Shown piece after piece: positions 1 through 6,257 of a DNA stretch of 6,316 nucleotides (positions are counted from its first letter, which is position 1; every line of letters starts with the position of its first letter). The notes under the pieces were generated by a model. That model did no database searches. It was not told where the DNA came from and worked only from the letters and a program-made list of their open reading frames with translations. Source of the stretch: Phenylobacterium sp. GTDB taxonomy: Bacteria; Pseudomonadota; Alphaproteobacteria; Caulobacterales; Caulobacteraceae. Location of the stretch: assembly GCA_028698405.1 (NCBI GenBank), contig JAQVDF010000131.1, positions 1 through 6,316 on the forward strand. The letters run 5' to 3'. The translations under genes were made by a program, and so were the position numbers.

Positions 1-698
1 CCTTCGGCGGCGGGGTGATCGGCGACCTCGAGACCAGCGACGCCTTCTGCCAGAGCCTGGCCCGGGTGACGCGCGCGCCGGTGCTGTCGGTGGACTATCG
101 ACTGGCGCCCGAGCGCCGCTTCCCCGCCGGCCTGGAGGACGTACTGGCCGCCTACCGCTGGTCGCGCGAGCACGCCACCCGCTTCGGCGCGCCGGAGGGG
201 GCCGTCGCCATTGCCGGCGACTCCATGGGCGGCGGCTTCGCGGCCGTGATCCCGCAGGAGCTGAAGCGGGCGGGCGAACCGCAACCGGCGCTGCAGCTGC
301 TCATCTATCCCTGGGTGGACGTGGCCTGCGAGAGCGCCTCGATGACCACCTACGCCGACGCCTGGCCGCTGAACCGGGCGACCCTGGACTGGTTCCGCGG
401 CCACTACATGGGCCCCGAGGACGACCCGGCCGACCCGCGCCTCTCTCCACTGAGGGCCAAGGACCTGTCCGGCCTCGCCCCCGCCGTAGTGGTGAGCGCC
501 GGCTTCGATCCCCTGCTCGACCAGGGCGAGGCCTACGCCCTGCGGCTGCGCGAGGCGGGCGTGCCGGTCGTCTATCGCTGCTACGACCACCTCACCCACG
601 CATTCACCGCCTTCACCGGCGCCGTGCCCGCGGCCGACATCGCCTGCCGCGAGATCGCAGGGCTGGTGCGCGAAGGCCTGGAAGGACGGATCTGCTGA
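1..698 (+). CDS. Alpha/beta hydrolase, HSL-like (family IV) esterase, 5' end missing
   Basis: The reading frame is open to the left edge, so the N-terminus, including the cap region, lies outside the window. Numbering from the GTG codon at 15 (an internal residue, not a believable start), the nucleophile elbow GDSMGGG carries Ser70. SAGFDPLLDQG carries the acid Asp165, and DHLTHAF carries the catalytic His195. VDYRLAPE at about 27-34 is a hallmark of the hormone-sensitive-lipase-like carboxylesterases, which hydrolyse short to medium acyl esters in the cytoplasm. The oxyanion-hole glycines appear at the edge as FGGGVIGD, whereas family members usually have HGGG plus one residue before V(I/L)GD. 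The stop overlaps the next gene's ATG by one base (TGATG), which suggests an operon with the downstream reductase. The natural substrate cannot be told. The family is secure; a specific esterase, acetyl-hydrolase or lactonase role is open. Confidence 0.9.
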   Translation, partial: FGGGVIGDLETSDAFCQSLARVTRAPVLSVDYRLAPERRFPAGLEDVLAAYRWSREHATRFGAPEGAVAIAGDSMGGGFAAVIPQELKRAGEPQPALQLLIYPWVDVACESASMTTYADAWPLNRATLDWFRGHYMGPEDDPADPRLSPLRAKDLSGLAPAVVVSAGFDPLLDQGEAYALRLREAGVPVVYRCYDHLTHAFTAFTGAVPAADIACREIAGLVREGLEGRIC

Positions 699-1684
699 TG
701 CGCGCGCTCGTCGTCGAAGAGCTCGCAGCCGACTACGCCGGCTGCGCCCTGAAGGATGTGCCGACGCCGGAGCCCGGCCCCGGCGAAGTGCGGGTGCGCG
801 TGCGCGCCGCGGCGGTGAACTTCCCCGACCTGCTGCAGACCCGCGGCGAGTACCAGCACAAGCCGCCGCTGCCCTTCATCCCCGGCATGGAGGTGGCCGG
901 CGAGGTCGAGGCGCTCGGCGAGGGCGTCACCCGCTTCAAGGTGGGCGATGCGGTGGTCGGCGGCGCGCGCGTCGGCGGCTTCTCCGAGTTCGCGGTGAGC
1001 CCGGCCATGGCGCTGCGCGAAAAGCCCGAGCAACTGAGCTTCTCCCAGGCGGCCGGCTATGGCACGGCCTACCTGACCGCCTACGTCGCCCTGGTCCGCC
1101 GGGCCCGGCTGGAGCCGGGCGAATGGGTCCTGGTGCACGGGGCGGCCGGCGGCGTGGGACTGGCCGCCGTCGATCTCGCCAAGGTGCTGGGCGCGCGGGT
1201 CATCGCGGCCTCGGCCTCCGACGCCAAGCTGGCGGTCATCCAGAGCGAGTACGACGTCGATGCGACCGTCAACGTCACCGGCGGCTTCCGCGACAAGGTC
1301 AAGGAGATTACCGGCGGCCACGGCGCGGACGTGATCTACGATCCCGTGGGCGGCGACGTGTTCGACGAGAGCACCCGCTGCATCGCCTTCGACGGCCGCC
1401 TGCTGTCGATCGGCTTCACCTCCGGCCGGCTGCCGACGCTGCCGGTCAACATCGCCCTCATCAAGGGCTTCTCGGTGATGGGCGTGCGGGCCGGCGAATA
1501 CGGCCGTCGCTTCCCCGAGAAGGGCCGCGAGAACACCCAGGCGATCTGGGAGCTGGCCCGCGAGGGCCGGGTGAAGCCCCGCGTGTGGCGCGAGTTTCCG
1601 CTGGCCGACTGGCGCAGCGCCTTCGATTCCCTCGCCGACCGCCAGGTGGTCGGCAAGACCATCATCCGTCCGGACCTTCCATGA
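698..1684 (+). CDS. NADPH:quinone oxidoreductase-type zinc-free MDR reductase
   Basis: This is a full-length 328-residue member of the medium-chain dehydrogenase/reductase superfamily, quinone oxidoreductase branch. These are cytoplasmic enzymes that use NAD(P)H to reduce quinones or activated enones. The N-terminal GroES-like domain carries AAAVNFPDLL (38-46) and PGMEVAGEVEALG (62-74). The Rossmann domain carries the dinucleotide motif HGAAGGVG (147-154), and the C-terminus ends with VVGKTIIRP, as is usual for the family. GMEVAGE replaces the GHE zinc-ligand motif of alcohol dehydrogenases, and there is no structural-zinc Cys cluster, so it should be zinc-free. A purine-rich GGAAGGA at 680-686 lies 11 nt before the ATG. 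The ATG overlaps the upstream stop by 1 nt, and the stop overlaps the aminopeptidase start by 4 nt (ATGA). The substrate is not identifiable; acryloyl-CoA reductase-like or crotonyl-reductase-like roles are alternatives within the same fold. Confidence 0.92.
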   Translation: MRALVVEELAADYAGCALKDVPTPEPGPGEVRVRVRAAAVNFPDLLQTRGEYQHKPPLPFIPGMEVAGEVEALGEGVTRFKVGDAVVGGARVGGFSEFAVSPAMALREKPEQLSFSQAAGYGTAYLTAYVALVRRARLEPGEWVLVHGAAGGVGLAAVDLAKVLGARVIAASASDAKLAVIQSEYDVDATVNVTGGFRDKVKEITGGHGADVIYDPVGGDVFDESTRCIAFDGRLLSIGFTSGRLPTLPVNIALIKGFSVMGVRAGEYGRRFPEKGRENTQAIWELAREGRVKPRVWREFPLADWRSAFDSLADRQVVGKTIIRPDLP

Positions 1685-2415
1685 CCATCGACACGCAGGA
1701 CCAGTTCGAAAGGCTTCAGGCCGCCGGCCGACTCGTCGCGCGCACCCTCAAGGCCATGGGAGAGGCCCTGGAGCCCGGGATCACCACCGGCGAGCTCGAC
1801 GCCCTGGGGCGGGAGATGCTGGAGGCGGAAGGGGCCCGCTCGGCGCCGCAGATCTGCGTCGGCTTCCCGGCCGCGACCTGCATCTCGGTGGGCCCGGACG
1901 TCGCCCACGGGATTCCCGGCGACCGACGCATCGAGGCCGGCGACCTGGTCAACATCGACGTCTCGGCCGAGCTCGACGGCTTCTTCGCCGACAACGGGGC
2001 GAGCTTCGCCGTGCCGCCCACGCCCAAGCGCATCGAGCGCCTGTGCCGGGACGGGCGGCGCGCGATGTGGACCGGCATCCGCGCCGTGCGGGCCGGCGGG
2101 CGGCTGAACGAGATCGGCCGCAGCATCGAGACCTTCGGCTACACCCTGGTCCGCAACCTCGCGAGCCACGGTGTCGGCTCCTGGCTCCACGAGGAGCCGG
2201 AAGACCTCGCCACCTGGTACGAGCCCCGCGACGAGCGCCGCATCCACGAAGGCATGGTGTTCACCATCGAGCCCTTCCTCTCGCTCGGCGCCGAGTGGGT
2301 CGACGAACTCGACGACGGCTGGACCCTGCGCCCGCCCCATGGCGAGCCGACGGTGCAGTACGAGCACACCCTGGTGGCCACGAAGAACGGCCCCGTGATC
2401 CTGACGCTTGCCTGA
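1681..2415 (+). CDS. map: Type I methionine aminopeptidase, divergent copy
   Basis: This 244-residue metalloprotease of the M24A type removes the initiator Met from nascent proteins. All metal ligands of the pita-bread fold are visible: Asp93 (NIDV), Asp104 (FFADNGAS), His163 (ASHGVGSWLHEEP), Glu197 (MVFTIEP) and Glu228 (VQYEHT). His76 (AHGIP) and His170 match the catalytic and substrate-contacting histidines. Cys67 in ATCISV matches the active-site-pocket Cys of E. coli Map. The second Asp sits in ADNGAS rather than the usual GDT(S/A), and the segment around 172-187 departs from the main housekeeping form, so this may be a second paralogue. The start is the ATG overlapping the reductase stop (ATGA). 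It has no good Shine-Dalgarno sequence, so translation is probably coupled. A longer in-frame extension back to 1123 is only an out-of-phase reading of the reductase gene. The family is certain; primary-copy versus paralogue status is not. Confidence 0.93.
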   Translation: MTIDTQDQFERLQAAGRLVARTLKAMGEALEPGITTGELDALGREMLEAEGARSAPQICVGFPAATCISVGPDVAHGIPGDRRIEAGDLVNIDVSAELDGFFADNGASFAVPPTPKRIERLCRDGRRAMWTGIRAVRAGGRLNEIGRSIETFGYTLVRNLASHGVGSWLHEEPEDLATWYEPRDERRIHEGMVFTIEPFLSLGAEWVDELDDGWTLRPPHGEPTVQYEHTLVATKNGPVILTLA

Positions 2416-2439
2416 ACCCTCGCTCGGGCCGGAAGGAGC

Positions 2440-3021
2440 TCACGCCGCTCGAGAGCGTCGCACGAGACGCCGGAACAGGCTCCAGGCGGCGAAAAGCATC
2501 AGCGCAAGGAGGATCGGGATCAGCAGCGGCGCTGCGAGCGCCAGGGCGGCGGTCAGGAACGCCAACACGTCCTCGGCGAAGGAGACCGCCGGGTTGGCGA
2601 GGCCGCCGGTGGTCGCGGTGCTGGTCAGCCGCGTGCCCGCCTGGGCGGTGTTGAAGGCCAGCGCCGTAGGCGCGCCGACGATCAGGCCGAGGACCGCCGC
2701 CATCGCCGGGTCGAGGCCGCTGAAAGCGGCCGCCGCCGCCAGCGCCCCGGCGGCGGGGCGGGCGACCGTCCCGAAGGCGCTCAGCGCATGGTCGACGACC
2801 GGGATCTTGTCGGCGAGGAACTCGGCGATCGCCGCGACGGTCAGCGCGATCAGCGCCGCGTCCGACTTCAGCCAGGCGAAGGCGCCGGACAGCTCGATCC
2901 CGAACAGCTCGAAGCGCGCCGCCGCCGACAGCATCAGGAGCGACAGAAAGGTCTTCAGCCCCGTCGCCGCGGCGAGGCCGAGGCCGAGGCCCAGGAGGCC
3001 GGCGAGCAGCCAGGTTTCCAT
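2440..3021 (-). CDS. DUF4126 family integral membrane protein
   Basis: This 193-residue, very hydrophobic, Ala/Leu-rich protein is predicted to sit in the inner membrane. Hydrophobic stretches lie at about 5-33, 55-70, 88-100, 107-125 and 153-182, followed by an Arg-rich tail (FRRLVRRSR) likely facing the cytoplasm. The DUF4126 signature is clear: AAATGLKTFL near the N-terminus, EFLADKIPVVDH (67-78), then a conserved ARPAAGAL, and VSFAED (146-151). The Glu/Asp residues next to membrane segments hint at a functional site, but no biochemical role is known to me for the family. I chose the ATG at 3019-3021 (METWLLAG) because homologues begin close to this hydrophobic segment. The upstream in-frame ATG at 3117 would add 32 polar residues and run across the rpmH promoter. 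No strong ribosome binding site is visible. The gene converges on the aminopeptidase with a 24-nt gap. Confidence 0.85.
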   Translation of the reverse strand: METWLLAGLLGLGLGLAAATGLKTFLSLLMLSAAARFELFGIELSGAFAWLKSDAALIALTVAAIAEFLADKIPVVDHALSAFGTVARPAAGALAAAAAFSGLDPAMAAVLGLIVGAPTALAFNTAQAGTRLTSTATTGGLANPAVSFAEDVLAFLTAALALAAPLLIPILLALMLFAAWSLFRRLVRRSRAA

Positions 3022-3098
3022 GGGCGGAGAGTCCCACGCCGGGGATCGGTTGTCAGCCGCATCGTGGGGGGCGGCGGTCCCGCCTCGACCGTCCGAGG

Positions 3099-3127
3099 TT
3101 GACAGGGCGGGGGGCATCCCGTAGAGA
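3099..3127 (+). promoter_or_regulatory. Sigma70-type promoter for rpmH-rnpA operon
   Basis: A perfect TTGACA (3099-3104) is followed after 17 nt by TAGAGA (3122-3127), about 33 nt before the rpmH GTG codon. This places a start point near 3133-3136 with a short leader. The site lies in the only sizeable noncoding gap before the ribosomal-protein operon, as expected for a strong growth-rate-regulated promoter. The -35 box is exact and the -10 box is a partial match. No transcription data are visible. Confidence 0.7.
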
Positions 3128-3148
3128 CCGCCGCTCGAATTTTAGACC

Positions 3149-3152
3149 GGAG
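3149..3152 (+). promoter_or_regulatory. Ribosome binding site of rpmH
   Basis: GGAG lies 8 nt before the GTG at 3161. This is ideal spacing and supports the non-ATG start for L34. Confidence 0.7.
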
Positions 3153-3160
3153 CCAATCTC

Positions 3161-3295
3161 GTGAAGCGGACCTACCAGCCGTCCCGACTCGTGCGCAAGC
3201 GCCGTCACGGCTTCCGCGCCCGGATGGCCACCAAGAACGGCGCCAAGGTCATCCAGCGCCGCCGGGCCAAGGGCCGCAAGCGCCTGTCGGCCTAG
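3161..3295 (+). CDS. rpmH: 50S ribosomal protein L34
   Basis: This is a 44-residue, strongly basic protein beginning [18 protein letters not shown] and ending in AKGRKRLSA. It matches the L34 family in length and nearly throughout its sequence, including the invariant KRTYQPS start and the [12 protein letters not shown] core. L34 is a small large-subunit protein that contacts 23S rRNA. The start is GTG, read as Met. The position is fixed by the family's KRTYQPS directly after the first residue and by GGAG 8 nt upstream. It is the first gene of the rpmH-rnpA-yidC-yihA cluster, 19 nt before rnpA, and directly follows the TTGACA promoter. Nothing is truncated. Confidence 0.98.
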   Translation: MKRTYQPSRLVRKRRHGFRARMATKNGAKVIQRRRAKGRKRLSA

Positions 3296-3314
3296 TCGCC
3301 GGCATGGTGTCCGG

Positions 3315-3707
3315 GTGACGGACGCCGCCTTCCCCATCCAGCGTCTGAAGAAGCGCGCCGAGTTTCTGGCCGCGGCGAAAGCGCGCGCCGTGCCGCGCGG
3401 CGCCGTGCTCGTCCAGGCCCGCGACCGGGCCGACGGGACGGACCTCGTGCGGCTCGGATTCACCGCCACCAAGCGGATCGGCGGGGCGGTGGTGCGCAAC
3501 CGCGCCAAGCGCCGCCTGCGCGAGGCCGCCAGGCGCCTCGTGCCGCAATTCGGCAAGCCCGGGCACGACTACGTATTCATCGCCCGCGGCAGTGTGACGA
3601 CCCGCCCCTGGCCCGCGTTGCTTGACGATGTGAAAAGCGCGCTGATAAGCCTCGCCGCCGACAAAGACCGGCGGCCCACGGGGTCCGCCGCCTCCCCTCC
3701 CGCCTGA
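3315..3707 (+). CDS. rnpA: Ribonuclease P protein component
   Basis: This 130-residue basic protein is the RNase P protein subunit, which assists the catalytic RNA in trimming the 5' leader from pre-tRNA. The N-terminal [10 protein letters not shown] (10-19), central [18 protein letters not shown] (46-63) and the signature [10 protein letters not shown] (61-70), the basic RNR helix, are plain. GHDYVFIAR (83-91) is the usual last strand. The last ~18 residues ([13 protein letters not shown] end) are a low-complexity tail beyond the conserved fold. The GTG start at 3315 is the only plausible start in frame. It has no good Shine-Dalgarno sequence and overlaps the TGA of a four-codon reading frame beginning at 3304. 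It sits 19 nt after rpmH and 11 nt before yidC. Its 3' end encodes a strong hairpin at 3669-3690. Confidence 0.96.
   Translation: MTDAAFPIQRLKKRAEFLAAAKARAVPRGAVLVQARDRADGTDLVRLGFTATKRIGGAVVRNRAKRRLREAARRLVPQFGKPGHDYVFIARGSVTTRPWPALLDDVKSALISLAADKDRRPTGSAASPPA
3669..3690 (+). repeat. Inverted repeat / potential RNA hairpin at rnpA 3' end
   Basis: CGGCGG (3669-3674) pairs with CCGCCG (3685-3690), and the inner CCC (3675-3677) pairs with GGG (3681-3683). This leaves an ACG loop and a single bulged T at 3684. The structure lies inside the last codons of rnpA, about 28 nt before the yidC start. There is no T-run after it, so it is not a classic intrinsic terminator. It could be an RNA-stability or processing element, or a by-product of high GC. 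Confidence 0.4.
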
Positions 3708-3718
3708 GCGCGATCTCC

Positions 3719-5512
3719 ATGCAGAACGACAACACCCGCAACACGATCATTTTCGTCGTGAGCGCGGTGCTCATCATGATCCTCTACCAGGTCTTCTACC
3801 TGGAGCCGGCTTCCAAACGGGCCGAGGCCGCGCGCGCCCAGGAGCAGGCCGTCCAGGCCGCGCAGCCGGCGACGACGTCGGGCGGCGCCCCGGCCGCAGG
3901 CCAGGCCGCGAGCCTGCCGCGCGAGGCGGCGGTCGGCGCAAGCCCCAGGGCGCGGATCGACACCCCCAGCCTGTCCGGCTCGGTCAGCCTGCGCGGCGCA
4001 CGGATCGACGACCTGTTCCTGAAGAACTACCGCCAGAGCGTCGACAAGCGCTCGCCGCCGGTCGAGCTGCTGCGGCCCGAGGGCGTCCAGCACGCCTGGT
4101 TCGCGGACATCGGCTGGACCGGCCAGAACCTGGCCGGCGTGCCCAACGCGGACACCGTCTGGACGCTGGTCTCCGGCGACACCCTGGCCCCCGGCAAGCC
4201 GCTGGTGCTGCGCACCCAGGCCGCCAGCGGCCTGACCTTCACGCGCACGATCGAGGTCGACGAGGAGTTCATGTTCTCCGTCACCGACACGGTCGCCAAC
4301 CTGGGCGGCGCGCCGGTGACCCTCACCCCCTACGGCCAGGTGCTGCGCCAGGGCCTGCCCGAGGGCCTGGGCCGCAACCAGATCGTCCACGAGGGCGCCA
4401 TCGGCTGGCTGGACGACGAGCTGCGCCTGCAGAAGTACAAGGCCTGGCGCGAGAAGGGCGGCGAGTCCTACTCCACCAACGAAGGCTGGGTCGGGATCAC
4501 CGACAAGTACTGGCTGACCGCGCTCGCGCCCCAGCAGGGCCAGCCCTTCAAGGGCGAGTTCCGGCTGACCCGGGTCGGCGGCGTGGAGATCTACGACGCC
4601 AACTTCGTCGGCCGGCCGGTGACCATCGCGCCGGGGCGGCAGATCACCGCCACCACCCACTTCTTCGCCGGCGCCAAGACCGTGCCGCTGCTTCAGAAGT
4701 ACCAGAAGACGCTGGGCATCCCCGAGCTCGACCGGGCGGTCGACTGGGGCTTCATGTTCATCCTGACCCGGCCGATGTTCTACTTCCTGGAGTTCATCTA
4801 CCGGCTGGTCAGCAACTTCGGCATCGCCATCCTGCTGCTGACGGTGGCCGTGAAGCTCGTGTTCTTCCCGCTGGCGAACAAGAGCTACGAGTCGATCACC
4901 AAGATGAAGAAGGTGCAGCCCCAGGTCGAGGAGCTGCGCAAGAAGTTCAAGGACGACCCGGCCAAGCAGCAGCAGGAGCTGATGGCCCTCTACCAGCGTG
5001 AAAAGATCAACCCGCTGACCGGCTGCCTGCCGGTGCTGGTGCAGATTCCGGTCTTCTACGCGCTCTACAAGGTGCTCACGGTCACCATCGAGATGCGGCA
5101 CGCGCCGTTCTTCGGCTGGGTGCGCGACCTCTCCGACCGTGACCCGACGCTGATCTGGAACCTGTTCGGGATCATCCCCTGGGACGTGGCGGCGACGCCC
5201 CTCCTCGGCGGCCTGCTGGCCGGTCCGCTCGGCATCGGCGCCTGGGCCTCGGCCTACGGCTTCACCATGTGGTTGACCACGGCCATGAACCCGCCCGCGC
5301 CCGACCCCGTTCAGCAGCGCATGTTCCAGCTGATGCCGCTGATCTTCATGTTCATCATGGCGCCGTTCGCCGTGGGCCTGCTGATCTACTGGACCTGGAG
5401 CAACGTACTCTCGATCCTGCAGCAGTACGTGATCATGCGACGGTTCAAGGTGGACAACCCGATCGACCGCCTGCTCGGCAAGCTCGGCGGCAAGCCCAAG
5501 GCCGTGGGGTGA
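3719..5512 (+). CDS. yidC: Membrane protein insertase YidC (Oxa1 family)
   Basis: This 597-residue, full-length Gram-negative YidC inserts and folds inner-membrane proteins, alone or with SecYEG. In order it has an N-terminal membrane anchor (about 8-27), an Ala/Gln-rich linker (about 32-75), a large periplasmic beta-sandwich domain (about 80-335) and a C-terminal five-helix Oxa1 core (about 345-575). Core landmarks are [13 protein letters not shown] (378-390), a charged cytoplasmic hairpin with [16 protein letters not shown] (395-410), the [20 protein letters not shown] block (431-450), and [11 protein letters not shown] near the end. Lys379 occupies the hydrophilic-groove position that is Arg366 in E. 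coli, and keeps the positive charge. The ATG at 3719 gives a typical MQNDNTRN start. No clear Shine-Dalgarno sequence precedes it, so coupling with rnpA (11 nt upstream) is likely. The stop overlaps yihA (GTGA). Confidence 0.98.
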   Translation: MQNDNTRNTIIFVVSAVLIMILYQVFYLEPASKRAEAARAQEQAVQAAQPATTSGGAPAAGQAASLPREAAVGASPRARIDTPSLSGSVSLRGARIDDLFLKNYRQSVDKRSPPVELLRPEGVQHAWFADIGWTGQNLAGVPNADTVWTLVSGDTLAPGKPLVLRTQAASGLTFTRTIEVDEEFMFSVTDTVANLGGAPVTLTPYGQVLRQGLPEGLGRNQIVHEGAIGWLDDELRLQKYKAWREKGGESYSTNEGWVGITDKYWLTALAPQQGQPFKGEFRLTRVGGVEIYDANFVGRPVTIAPGRQITATTHFFAGAKTVPLLQKYQKTLGIPELDRAVDWGFMFILTRPMFYFLEFIYRLVSNFGIAILLLTVAVKLVFFPLANKSYESITKMKKVQPQVEELRKKFKDDPAKQQQELMALYQREKINPLTGCLPVLVQIPVFYALYKVLTVTIEMRHAPFFGWVRDLSDRDPTLIWNLFGIIPWDVAATPLLGGLLAGPLGIGAWASAYGFTMWLTTAMNPPAPDPVQQRMFQLMPLIFMFIMAPFAVGLLIYWTWSNVLSILQQYVIMRRFKVDNPIDRLLGKLGGKPKAVG

Positions 5513-6159
5513 GCGGCGAGCCGGCCTTCACCGACGACGAGCTGGAGGCGGCCCGCGTCCTGTTCGCCCGGCCGGCGGTGTTCGCCCTGGGCGTCGCCAA
5601 GATCGAGGGCCTGCCGCCGCCCGACCTGCCCGAAGTGGCCTTCGCCGGCCGCTCCAACGTCGGCAAGTCCAGCCTGATCAACGGCCTGACGGGCCGCAAG
5701 GATCTGGCCCGCGCCTCCAACGAGCCGGGCCGTACGCGCGAGGTGAACGTCTTCGTGCTCGACGAGAAGATCCGTCTCGTCGACCTGCCGGGCTACGGCT
5801 GGGCCAAGGCCTCCAGGACCGAGGTCAAGCGCTTCCAGAACCTGGGCCGCGCCTACCTGCGGGGCCGGCCCAATCTCAAGCGCGCCTACCTGCTGATCGA
5901 CGCCCGCCACGGACTGAAGAAGGTCGACGCCGAGGCGCTCGACGCCCTCGACCAGGCGGCGGTCTCCTACCAGGTGGTTCTGACCAAGGCCGACAAGGTC
6001 AAGCCGGCCGACCTCGAGACTGTCCGCGCCCAGACGCTGGCCGCCATCTCCAAACGCCCCGCCGCCTTCCCGCGCGTGGCCGTCACCTCCTCCGAAAAAG
6101 GCACGGGCCTGGCCGAACTCCGCGCCGAAATTCTCGCCGCCTGCGGCCTGTTCGAATAG
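5509..6159 (+). CDS. yihA: Ribosome biogenesis GTP-binding protein YihA/YsxC (EngB)
   Basis: This 216-residue TRAFAC-class GTPase is needed for late assembly of the large ribosomal subunit. All G motifs are present: the P-loop [10 protein letters not shown] (46-55), the G2 Thr76 in [10 protein letters not shown]3 DLPGYG (92-97), G4 TKAD (159-162) and G5 TSSEKGTG (193-200). The helix before the P-loop and GYGWAKAS after G3 are typical of EngB rather than Era or Der. The GTG start at 5509 overlaps the yidC stop by 4 nt (GTGA), so translation is probably coupled; a reading that extends further upstream is out-of-phase yidC. The length is normal for the family. It is the last gene of the cluster seen here. 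The usual next gene in many alphaproteobacteria, argB, is not found before an apparent insertion sequence begins about 40 nt downstream. Confidence 0.96.
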   Translation: MSGEPAFTDDELEAARVLFARPAVFALGVAKIEGLPPPDLPEVAFAGRSNVGKSSLINGLTGRKDLARASNEPGRTREVNVFVLDEKIRLVDLPGYGWAKASRTEVKRFQNLGRAYLRGRPNLKRAYLLIDARHGLKKVDAEALDALDQAAVSYQVVLTKADKVKPADLETVRAQTLAAISKRPAAFPRVAVTSSEKGTGLAELRAEILAACGLFE

Positions 6160-6189
6160 CCGACGCCTCCGCGATCTCGCGACATCCTC

Positions 6190-6204
6190 CTCCCCTTGTG
6201 GGAG
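6190..6204 (+). repeat. Short palindrome CTCCC-N5-GGGAG at insertion junction
   Basis: CTCCC (6190-6194) and GGGAG (6200-6204) flank the loop CTTGT. The phrase TCCTCCCCTTGTGGG resembles the left arm and centre of dispersed intergenic palindromes (CCTCCCC-CTTGT-GGGGAGG type) that I recall from alphaproteobacterial genomes. The right arm is cut short where the apparent insertion sequence begins. It has no T-run, so it is a poor intrinsic terminator. Confidence 0.4.
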
Positions 6205-6245
6205 TGTTGCGAAACCTGCTGGACGTGATTCCCTGGTGTTGGATC

Positions 6246-6250
6246 AGGAG
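6246..6250 (+). promoter_or_regulatory. Ribosome binding site of the putative transposase gene
   Basis: AGGAG lies 7 nt before the ATG at 6258. It is the best Shine-Dalgarno match in the window and fixes the start of a gene that is otherwise only 19 codons long here. Confidence 0.65.
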
Positions 6251-6257
6251 TGCGTCG

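Noticed and set aside
581..1321. A 246-residue minus-strand open frame across the reductase, and a longer one at 1336-2367
   Set aside because: Both are antisense to well-supported genes, have shadow-type composition and show no family motifs.
1123..1680. Upstream extension of the aminopeptidase frame
   Set aside because: It is an Arg/Gly-rich out-of-phase reading of the reductase gene. The aminopeptidase family starts at the ATG at 1681.
2446..2457. CGCTC-GA-GAGCG palindrome near the convergent gene ends, as a terminator
   Set aside because: The two-base loop is too tight, there is no T-run, and it lies inside the 3' end of the minus-strand gene.
3022..3117. A longer start for the DUF4126 protein at 3117
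   Set aside because: It would add 32 polar residues not typical of the family and would overlap the rpmH promoter.
3022..3160. Replication origin or DnaA boxes near rpmH
   Set aside because: rpmH lies beside dnaA/oriC in some bacteria, but no TTATCCACA-like boxes or AT-rich stretch are seen here.
3569..5101. A 510-residue open frame on the minus strand across yidC
   Set aside because: It is a compositional shadow of high GC. It is rich in His, Gln, Gly, Leu and Val repeats, has no recognisable domain, and lies wholly over the unmistakable rnpA and yidC genes.
5269..5508. Upstream extension of the yihA frame
   Set aside because: It is out-of-phase yidC. The GTG at 5509 matches the EngB N-terminus and makes a standard GTGA overlap.
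6170..6181. CGCGA-TC-TCGCG palindrome after yihA, as a terminator
   Set aside because: It has a five-base stem with a two-base loop and no T-run. In DNA of this GC content it is likely to be chance.
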